Source of the DNA: Fibrobacter sp. UWB2
GTDB taxonomy: Bacteria; Fibrobacterota; Fibrobacteria; Fibrobacterales; Fibrobacteraceae
Direction of reading: 5' to 3'
Length of the DNA stretch: 64,000 bases
Assembly (NCBI RefSeq): GCF_002210425.1
Contig: NZ_MWQK01000002.1
Coordinates: forward strand, 372,001-436,000
Shown here in pieces: positions 57,967-64,000 of this stretch. The notes under the pieces were generated by a model that was not told where the DNA came from, ran no database searches, and worked only from the letters and a program-made list of their open reading frames with translations. Positions within the stretch are counted from its first letter, which is position 1, and each line of letters opens with the position of its first letter. A program made the position numbers and the translations under genes.

Positions 57967-58710
57967 CTACTTGTCAACAGAATCTTGGCATTTCTCGAAG
58001 ACGAAGGGGTTGTGGTCGCCTTGGACCTTGAAAATGCGGCGGTCTCGTTCGCATTCGCGCTCGGTGACGGGGTACATCTTGTCCCAGGCTTCGAAAAGCT
58101 TGCGGTCCTGTTTGGAAATGTTGATGTTGTAGGTCTTTTCCATGTAGAAATGCACGCGGGCAATCAGGCCTCGGACTTCTTTGCGGGGTTGGACCTTCTT
58201 TTCCTTGAAATCGACGATGGTTTCGCACTCGCCGTACATGGGGGCTGGGTTGTTCGTCCACTGGCTGAACATGAAGTTGTTGCGGTCTCCGTTCACTTCG
58301 CCGATGGCGGGGTAGAGGTTGTGGAGGTCGCCTTCCATAATTTTGAAAGCGGAGTCGTTGGCACTGCAGTTCTTGCGGCCGCCGTCACGCCAGCAGGGGA
58401 GGTGCTTACCCATGTTGTGGGCGGTCACGATGTGTTCCCACTCGATGCGCTTGGTGCGTTCAAGGCTTTTGCGATTCGGGTTTTCGCGCGGCTTGTAGTT
58501 GCAGGTGCTAAAGTCCACGTGCTTTTTGTCGAGATAGCGGCAACCGCAGTAGATTGTCTCTTGGAGTTCACCGTAGTAGATGCGCCTCATTTGCTTGCCC
58601 GCATCGCGGTAGTTGTAGTGACGGGGGGCGGCCTCGGGATCGACTTTCGCAAACGAAAATGCTGCGAAAACGCAAAGAATCAAAGCGACAGCGCTTGCTG
58701 AAACTTTCAT
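57967..58710 (-). CDS. Secreted endonuclease I (EndA/Dns-like)
   Basis: A 247-residue exported nuclease: signal peptide (1-22, ending SFA). RIEWEHIVTAHNMG is the conserved catalytic EWEH motif, and GDLHNLYPAIGEVNGDRNN follows, the metal-binding Asn and His of the EndA family. At least seven cysteines (CGCRYLDK, STCNYK, LPCWRDGGRKNC, ECE, KC) suggest disulfides. It degrades DNA nonspecifically outside the cytoplasm, for nutrient use or defence. ATG 58710 is preferred, as the upstream frame has no signal peptide. Confidence 0.92.
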   Translation of the reverse strand: MKVSASAVALILCVFAAFSFAKVDPEAAPRHYNYRDAGKQMRRIYYGELQETIYCGCRYLDKKHVDFSTCNYKPRENPNRKSLERTKRIEWEHIVTAHNMGKHLPCWRDGGRKNCSANDSAFKIMEGDLHNLYPAIGEVNGDRNNFMFSQWTNNPAPMYGECETIVDFKEKKVQPRKEVRGLIARVHFYMEKTYNINISKQDRKLFEAWDKMYPVTERECERDRRIFKVQGDHNPFVFEKCQDSVDK

Positions 58711-58810
58711 ATAAACAAAACCTCTTGTTGTGTGTGATAGAAATGTAATCATTTTGGTCATTGGTCAATGGTTTGTAGTTTTTGTAATTAGTCTATGTAT
58801 GCTAAAATCG

Positions 58811-58859
58811 CTAATGACTAAAGACTAGTGACTAGTAACTAACGACTAATAACTAATGA
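58811..58859. repeat. Tandem heptamer repeat (7 units)
   Basis: CTAATGA, CTAAAGA, CTAGTGA, CTAGTAA, CTAACGA, CTAATAA, CTAATGA in perfect register, ending 29 bases before the folC start. Confidence 0.9.
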
Positions 58860-58888
58860 CGAACCTCTAACTTTCTATATTATTGACC

Positions 58889-60178
58889 ATGATTCAGAAC
58901 GGATTGGAATATTTGAATTCCCGCCTCATATTCGGGATGATGCCGGGTCTTGCTTCTACCCGTAAACTTTGCGAAGCTCTCGGAAATCCTCAAAAAAAGT
59001 TTAAGACGATTCATGTTGTTGGCACGAACGGCAAGGGCTCGACGAGCTATTACTTGTCGGGTGTTTTGCAGGCGCACGGCCTCAAGACGGGGCTTTATAC
59101 AAGCCCGCACTTGGTGAGTATGCGCGAACGCATCCGCGTGAACGATTTGCCGATTGATGATGAATCGCTAGACCGTTTGATTATGCAGGTCAAGGCGGCA
59201 GCCGAAGAAACGCAAGTGGAACCGACGTTCTTTGAAGTTTTGACGATTGTCGCATTCCTCTATTACGCTGAACAGAACATCGATGTGGCGGTCTTGGAAG
59301 CGGGTATGGGCGGTCGCTTGGATAGCACTGCCGTTGCCGATGGTGAACTGATTGTACTCACGAGCATTGGACTGGAACACACGGAAGTTCTCGGTAGCAC
59401 GGAATCGGCAATCCTCAAGGAAAAAATGGGGGTGGCGGGTTCTGCACAAAGTATTCTTTCGAATGGCCGTAGCAAGACTTTTGTTTTGGGAGGCTTGAAC
59501 GACGATTTGATTGCTGAAGCCAAAGTTTTTGCGGCGTCGCATGGTTGCTCTTGTGTCGTCCCTGAAATCCGTAATGATATTGAACTTCCAAATTTAGGAC
59601 AACATTATATCGAGAACGCAAGCCTTTCTCTTAAGGCGGCGGAATTGTTCTTGAATAAGTTTGATGACGCTCTTGCGCTCAAGACTCTTACGACTCGCTC
59701 CTGGGCGGGCCGTATGCAAAAGCTGATTGATGCAAATGGTGTGACGAAGTTTATTCTAGATGGCGCTCACAATTCCCACGCGGTTCGTCGCCTGGTCGAG
59801 ACTCTTGACAAGTATTACCCGAATCAGAAGTTCCATTGCGTATTTGGGGCGCTCCGCGACAAGGATGTGGGCGAGATGCTCAAGCTCATGGCTCCGCATG
59901 TGAGCGCTTGGCATATCACGCGTACGCCGTATCCGCGATTCCGCGAGCTCATTGATTTGCAGAGCGAGCTTGAAAAGCTTGGACTGAATGTCGCAAGTGC
60001 GGGCGAGTTTTCCCGCGAGTATCTCAATGAAGTTTGTGCAAACGTCACGGATGGTTCGCCTGTGCTCATTACGGGGAGCCTCTATATGATTGGGGCGACT
60101 GTGCAGGCGCTCAAGGACGATTTTGACGGGCTCGCGTTCTTCCGTGGGATGGAACCTACGACAAACGAACACCGTTAA
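58889..60178 (+). CDS. folC: Folylpolyglutamate synthase / dihydrofolate synthase
   Basis: A 429-residue Mur-ligase-fold enzyme that adds glutamate to folates (and to dihydropteroate). The ATP loop VVGTNGKGSTSYYLS is near residue 43, TSPHLVSMRERIRVN follows near 73, and EAGMGGRLDSTAV near 138 and DGAHNSHAVRRLVE near 291 are typical of FolC. ATG 58889 starts two codons after a TTG at 58883; no good ribosome binding site. It is monocistronic; heptamer repeats lie just upstream. Confidence 0.94.
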   Translation: MIQNGLEYLNSRLIFGMMPGLASTRKLCEALGNPQKKFKTIHVVGTNGKGSTSYYLSGVLQAHGLKTGLYTSPHLVSMRERIRVNDLPIDDESLDRLIMQVKAAAEETQVEPTFFEVLTIVAFLYYAEQNIDVAVLEAGMGGRLDSTAVADGELIVLTSIGLEHTEVLGSTESAILKEKMGVAGSAQSILSNGRSKTFVLGGLNDDLIAEAKVFAASHGCSCVVPEIRNDIELPNLGQHYIENASLSLKAAELFLNKFDDALALKTLTTRSWAGRMQKLIDANGVTKFILDGAHNSHAVRRLVETLDKYYPNQKFHCVFGALRDKDVGEMLKLMAPHVSAWHITRTPYPRFRELIDLQSELEKLGLNVASAGEFSREYLNEVCANVTDGSPVLITGSLYMIGATVQALKDDFDGLAFFRGMEPTTNEHR

Positions 60179-60210
60179 TTGGCGCGTACTAATGGGCGCG
60201 TAGCGCGATT

Positions 60211-60245
60211 AAAAAAAAGACATTGGCTTAGCCAATGTCTTTTTG
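60211..60245. terminator. Bidirectional intrinsic terminator between folC and the LPP20-like gene
   Basis: AAGACATTGGC pairs with GCCAATGTCTT around TTA, with A-run and T-run flanks. Confidence 0.85.
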
Positions 60246-60266
60246 CTTGAAATTTAAGTAGGATTA

Positions 60267-60806
60267 TTAGTCCATTTCATCAAGTTCAGCGTATGCCTTT
60301 TCAGCAGCGGCGCGAATCTTTTCAGCTTCTTCCTTCTTTTCCTGCTGTTCGAGCATCTTGATGTATTCGGAGACGAGGTCAGAATCGAGCGTCATCACGC
60401 CGTAGACCTTGAACTTGCCATCAGCAGTGGTTTCGACCTTGACGTCGTTGAGCGTTGCACCGTTGAGGCGCTGGTCCACTGCGGTCTTGGACGTGCTCTG
60501 GAAGTGTTCGGCAATTTCATCGCTAACTTCTTCCTTGAAGTTCTTGATAAGAGCCTTGGTCTGAGCGTCGATAGACTTGGCGAGGTCTACGCGAGCGTTC
60601 TGATCGGCCTTTTCGTAAGCGAGCTGTTCGTTAGCAGATTCGCCAATACCGATACCTGCCGGAATGTGCTGCTTGAGGTAGTTCTTCTTTTGCATCTGCA
60701 TTTCGACGAGAAGGCTTGCAGACTTTTCTTGCGGAGTCTGCGGCGGATTGCTGGAGCAACCTGCGAAAAGAGCTGCAAGAGCTAAGCATGCGATGAGTTT
60801 TTTCAT
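60267..60806 (-). CDS. LPP20-like lipoprotein
   Basis: A 179-residue lipoprotein: lipobox FAGC (Cys17), SNPPQTPQEK after it. The pattern GIGIGESANEQLAYEKADQNARVDLAKSI matches the LPP20 family, a group of outer-membrane lipoproteins of unknown function. A C-terminal helix (EYIKMLEQQEKKEEAEKIRA) is charged. It is divergent from the tol operon by 195 bases, in which no clear promoter is seen on this strand. Confidence 0.83.
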   Translation of the reverse strand: MKKLIACLALAALFAGCSSNPPQTPQEKSASLLVEMQMQKKNYLKQHIPAGIGIGESANEQLAYEKADQNARVDLAKSIDAQTKALIKNFKEEVSDEIAEHFQSTSKTAVDQRLNGATLNDVKVETTADGKFKVYGVMTLDSDLVSEYIKMLEQQEKKEEAEKIRAAAEKAYAELDEMD

Positions 60807-61001
60807 TTTTTTCTCCTTGGAATTAAAATCCAGATATATTGTTTTGTGATTTTAATATACAAAAAATATCATGCAAAGAAGTAGTTTTGCAGCATTTGTC
60901 AAAAAAAGTGTTGTTAAACGCATGGAATGCCACTTTCTATAGTGCTTTTTTGTATTATAATATAGTACGTATAATTTTGTAAAATTTTTTTGGAGGTTGT
61001 C

Positions 61002-61703
61002 TTGAACAATACAGTACCTGTCCTGCAAATGATTACGCAGTCCGATATTGTGACCATGATTATTCTCGGGATTCTCGCTTTTATGTCGCTGGGTTCCTGG
61101 GGCATCATCATCGTGAAATTCTTTAAGCATAAATCAAATTTGCGTGCCAATGCCAAGTTCTTTAAGGAATTTTGCAAGCTCAAGCATTTCTCTGAACTCC
61201 AAAAACTTTGCACGGTTTCGAACGATAGTGCGCTCCGCCTGTTGAGCGTCGAAGTCTTGAACGAAGTCTCCAAGTTCAAGGGTAAAGTAACTTACGAATC
61301 CATTCAGCACCGCTCCTCCCTGCTTGAAGACGCTATCCAGCGTTCAATTGAAGGCATCCGCATGGGTGAGGACCGCTATTTGACTTTCCTTGCCACGAGT
61401 TCTAACTTGGCTCCGTTCTTTGGCTTGCTTGGTACGGTTTGGGGCATCATGATTGCGTTCTTCCAGATTGGTCATCATGGCTCTGCGGATTTGACGGTTG
61501 TCGCTCCGGGTATTGCCATGGCTCTTATCACTACGGTGGCGGGCCTTTTGGTGGCTATCCCTGCCTCTGCCGGGTACAATTACTTTACCTCGAAGAATGG
61601 TTCTAACGAAACATCGTATTACAACTTTGGATCGCAAGTTTTGAGCTTGTTCAAGAGAGGTGACATGCTCGCTGTTGAAGGAGTTGCCGAGGAGGAAGCG
61701 TGA
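61002..61703 (+). CDS. tolQ: TolQ / ExbB-type proton channel subunit
   Basis: A 233-residue inner-membrane protein with three helices: about 18-37, 134-157 and 170-190. The MotA/TolQ/ExbB signature FFGLLGTVWGIMIAFFQIG and the later GIAMALITTVAGLLVAIPA are present. With TolR it forms the proton-driven motor of the Tol system. The start is TTG 61002, supported by TGGAGG six bases upstream. It opens tolQ-tolR-tolA/tonB-tolB. Confidence 0.93.
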   Translation: MNNTVPVLQMITQSDIVTMIILGILAFMSLGSWGIIIVKFFKHKSNLRANAKFFKEFCKLKHFSELQKLCTVSNDSALRLLSVEVLNEVSKFKGKVTYESIQHRSSLLEDAIQRSIEGIRMGEDRYLTFLATSSNLAPFFGLLGTVWGIMIAFFQIGHHGSADLTVVAPGIAMALITTVAGLLVAIPASAGYNYFTSKNGSNETSYYNFGSQVLSLFKRGDMLAVEGVAEEEA

Positions 61704-62116
61704 AACGCAGCCGCCGTAAGGACTTAAAGCAGGAACTCAACCTCACGAACATGATTGACATCGTGTTCGCCATCTTGATTGTGTTTATTTTGTGCGCACC
61801 GTTGATGAGCCAAGGCGTGAAGGTCAACCTCCCGCAGGTCAAGGCTCCGACGATGGAACAGCAGAAACTTTTGAAAGTTTCCATCACCAAGAATCTCGAA
61901 ATTTTCATCGCCGATATGCAGGTGGACATGGAAAGCTTCGAGAGTATTTTCAAGTCGCTGTGGAACGGCGAAATGGCTGTGGTCATCAATTCGGACGAAG
62001 CTGTAAGTTACGGCTTTGTGATGAAGGTCGTGACGCAGGTGCAAAAGCTCGGTGTAACGAAGCTTGGTTTCTTGACAATGACTCCAAAAGATGAACTGGT
62101 AAATGAAAAGAAATAG
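61700..62116 (+). CDS. tolR: TolR / ExbD-type protein
   Basis: A 138-residue bitopic inner-membrane protein: LNLTNMIDIVFAILIVFILCAPL carries the membrane Asp (in MIDIVF) needed for proton use. The periplasmic domain ends with TKLGFLTMTP. GTG 61700 overlaps the tolQ stop (GTGA). It overlaps the next gene by 14 bases. Confidence 0.93.
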   Translation: MKRSRRKDLKQELNLTNMIDIVFAILIVFILCAPLMSQGVKVNLPQVKAPTMEQQKLLKVSITKNLEIFIADMQVDMESFESIFKSLWNGEMAVVINSDEAVSYGFVMKVVTQVQKLGVTKLGFLTMTPKDELVNEKK

Positions 62117-62981
62117 GGACCATATCCAATATTTCGAGACGGAAAACGATGGATCTTTGTTCAAGATCATCGTGTGTGCTATCGTGTTTCATTTGGCGGT
62201 TGTCGGGACTTTGATCGCTCTCAACAACATTGATTTGAGCAAGCCTGCCGAAGAAATTCCCGTGTTCGAGATGGTGCAAGTCGATGAACCGATGAAAGCT
62301 CCTGCGGCTAAGACCGCTTTGCCGGAGCCTGAACCGCAGCAAGCGCCGAAGGTGGAACCTCCGCCTCCGCAACCGCCCGAGCCTGTGCCTGAAACGACTC
62401 CGGAACCGGAACCCGCTCCAGAGCCGACTCCTGTGAAAACGCTAGAGCCGGAAGCTCCGCAAGTTCCCGAAGAGCCCGCTCCCGAAGTGAAGCCGGAAGA
62501 AAAGGTCGAAAAACCGAAGCCCGTTGAGAAGCCTGTTGAAAAGCCGGTAGAAAAAGTCGCAAAGAAAACGGTTGAAAAGAAAAAGGTCGAGAAGAAGCCT
62601 GCGAAAAAGCCGAAGGACGACGACTTTGATATCGATGACTTGAATTTGCAGAAGTCGTTTGAAATGCCGAGCCTCAAGGCGGTAAATCCGATTGATATGG
62701 ACCCGCTGATGCAGGTTTTCTTGGAACGCGCAAAGGCGAAAATCATGAGCAATTTCAACCCGCCAAACGGACTAACGATTGATCGTGATGCAAAGACGAC
62801 GGTGCAGTTTACAGTTGAACGCTCGGGTGCGATAACTAGTGTGTTCCTCAAGCGTTCTTCGTCGAATAGTGCATGGGACCATTTGTCGATGCGAGCGGTG
62901 AAGATTTCGAAGTTGCCGGAACTCCCGCCGACGTACAAGGGATCAAGTCTTGTGTTACAGTTTAACTTTACGCCGAATTAG
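62103..62981 (+). CDS. TolA/TonB-like energy transducer
   Basis: A 292-residue protein: short cytoplasmic tail, one helix (about 20-40, IIVCAIVFHLAVVGTLIALN), then a Pro/Glu/Lys-rich stretch (about 55-175) with PEPxPxP and KPVEKPVEKV repeats that could span the periplasm. The C-terminal 90 residues (ERAKAKIMSNFNPPNGLTID, TVQFTVERSGAITSVFL) resemble a TonB-type C-terminal domain. Gene order gives the TolA role; the C-terminal fold could be either TonB or TolA type. Confidence 0.87.
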   Translation: MKRNRDHIQYFETENDGSLFKIIVCAIVFHLAVVGTLIALNNIDLSKPAEEIPVFEMVQVDEPMKAPAAKTALPEPEPQQAPKVEPPPPQPPEPVPETTPEPEPAPEPTPVKTLEPEAPQVPEEPAPEVKPEEKVEKPKPVEKPVEKPVEKVAKKTVEKKKVEKKPAKKPKDDDFDIDDLNLQKSFEMPSLKAVNPIDMDPLMQVFLERAKAKIMSNFNPPNGLTIDRDAKTTVQFTVERSGAITSVFLKRSSSNSAWDHLSMRAVKISKLPELPPTYKGSSLVLQFNFTPN

Positions 62982-62990
62982 AAAATAACT

Positions 62991-64000
62991 ATGAATAAAA
63001 TAAAATTGCTTTTTGTGTTTGTTGCGATGGCGCTTGCGGCGCCTGCTTTTGCGGCGATTGATACGATTGCTGTGGATGTGGGTATTTCGGTATTCCAGAC
63101 GATGCCGATTGGTGTTGTGCCTTTTGAAGAAGAAGGGACTATCAAGTGGGCAAACGAAGCTCCGCACTTGATTTTGACGCGCGATGCCAATCTCTCCGGA
63201 CGTTTTGAAGCCGTGAATTCGGACAAATTTGACTTGGTGCTTTTTAGCAAGAAGCGCGCTCGCCAGTATGTGACCGGTACAGCGACCAAGCTTTCGAACG
63301 GGAAAATCAAGCTCGATTGCTATCTGTATGCCGCTGAAACGAAGGACGTGTTGCTCGGTGAAAGCTATACCGTGAAGCCTTATGACGTGCGTCAGGCGGT
63401 GCATTCGTTCTTTGACAAGGTCGTTTATCGCTTGTTCGGGGAACGCGGTGTTGCATCGACAAAGCTTGCTTATGTCTCGAAAATTGATGGCGTGAAGCAG
63501 GTCGTGATTTCGGATTACGATGGTTTTTCTCGTCGCCAGATTACGCGCGATTCTTCGATTAATATGATGCCGGTTTGGCAGAAGGGCAACAAGGGCCTTG
63601 TGTATGTGAACTTCCGCAAGCAACGTCCGAACCTTTATGCCATCACGTTTGGCGGCAAGGAAACGCCGCTCTTTACGCAGTTCAAGCAGACGTTTAGCCC
63701 GGCTGTAAACCCGAAGACCGGAGAACTCCTTTTCTCGGTGACGGAAGGCGCAAAGACGGAACTTTATCGCGGCGATATGAAGACGGGTTCTGCGCAGAAG
63801 TTCTTGCACTTGAAATCGAATCAGGTGAGTCCCTCTTGGAGTCCGTTTGCAAGCGAAGTGCTCTTTACGAGTGACCGTGGCGGCTCTCCGCAGGTGTATG
63901 CGGTAGGGAAGGACGGCACGGACGTGCGCCGCATTACGTACATGGGCCATTACAATGAACGCGCTAGCTGGTCTCCAGAAGGGGATCGCATTGTCTACAC
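62991..64000 (+). CDS. tolB: Periplasmic protein TolB, partial
   Basis: 336 codons are visible before the right edge. A signal peptide (1-18, ending AFA) is followed by an N-terminal alpha/beta domain (TMPIGVVPFEEEGTIKWANE, LSGRFEAVNSDKFDLVLF) and the start of a WD40-like beta-propeller (SDYDGFSRRQITRDSSINMM, VSPSWSPFASEVLFTSDRGG). TolB binds Pal and, through its N-terminus, TolA. The rest of the propeller, and pal if present, lie outside. Confidence 0.95.
   Translation, partial: MNKIKLLFVFVAMALAAPAFAAIDTIAVDVGISVFQTMPIGVVPFEEEGTIKWANEAPHLILTRDANLSGRFEAVNSDKFDLVLFSKKRARQYVTGTATKLSNGKIKLDCYLYAAETKDVLLGESYTVKPYDVRQAVHSFFDKVVYRLFGERGVASTKLAYVSKIDGVKQVVISDYDGFSRRQITRDSSINMMPVWQKGNKGLVYVNFRKQRPNLYAITFGGKETPLFTQFKQTFSPAVNPKTGELLFSVTEGAKTELYRGDMKTGSAQKFLHLKSNQVSPSWSPFASEVLFTSDRGGSPQVYAVGKDGTDVRRITYMGHYNERASWSPEGDRIVY

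Overview
The window looks like chromosome of a Fibrobacter-type bacterium (phylum Fibrobacterota). The pointers are three proteins that appear to carry the Fibrobacter succinogenes major paralogous (FISUMP) domain, lipoproteins with long serine-rich linkers, several carbohydrate-active enzymes (a GH5 domain fused to a GT2-type synthase, two cytoplasmic GH8 enzymes), a Tol system and lipid A-type acyltransferase that imply an outer membrane, and moderate GC. The assignment rests on family recognition, not on a database search. Coding density is high and operons are compact, with many ATGA, GTGA or TAATG start/stop overlaps.

Layout: 1-5.1 kb holds a left-truncated GH5-GT2 fusion, uppP, a DUF2334 deacetylase-like gene and an M23 peptidase. 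5.2-9 kb holds tRNA-Ala, a cyclophilin and pyrR-pyrB plus a dihydroorotase homologue that has lost its metal ligands. 9-15.7 kb holds a PilZ protein and a pilMNOPQ operon in which PilP carries extra AMIN-like and SH3-like modules. 15.7-24.4 kb holds holA, greA, argJ, a FISUMP lipoprotein, a GH8 enzyme, a thioredoxin-reductase-like gene with a radical SAM gene, a DUF3467 gene and another FISUMP lipoprotein. 24.4-33.9 kb holds a repeat-rich spacer, tRNA-Pro, Smr, acyltransferase, UDP-sugar pyrophosphorylase, mraY, LysE exporter, nrnA, a HAD phosphatase, a DegT aminotransferase and rpsT.

34.1-40.3 kb is a five-gene operon: an MglA-type GTPase with a long tail, a roadblock protein, a DUF2914 membrane protein, a giant outer-membrane barrel and an Omp85-like barrel. 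42.6-45.6 kb is a radical SAM/SPASM enzyme with three upstream lipoproteins that share an almost invariant N-terminus; it matches the poorly characterised rSAM/lipoprotein type of system and is the strongest candidate for an undescribed system here. 45.8-51.1 kb is a GT-C membrane glycosyltransferase with an NPCBM module, a GT28-like enzyme, an unknown protein and a tyrosine-phosphatase-like enzyme. The rest holds purC, more lipoproteins, a GntR/LacI-type regulator facing a second GH8 gene, rpsD, a secreted endonuclease I, folC, an LPP20-like lipoprotein and a tolQ-tolR-tolA/tonB-tolB operon that runs off the right edge.

Between genes there are small repeats: a dispersed palindrome ending in GGGNATGACA (one copy lies in frame inside the LysE gene), tandem heptamers of the CTARTRA type, a duplicated gene 3' end after the Omp85 gene, and a small element bounded by 11-base direct repeats before purC.
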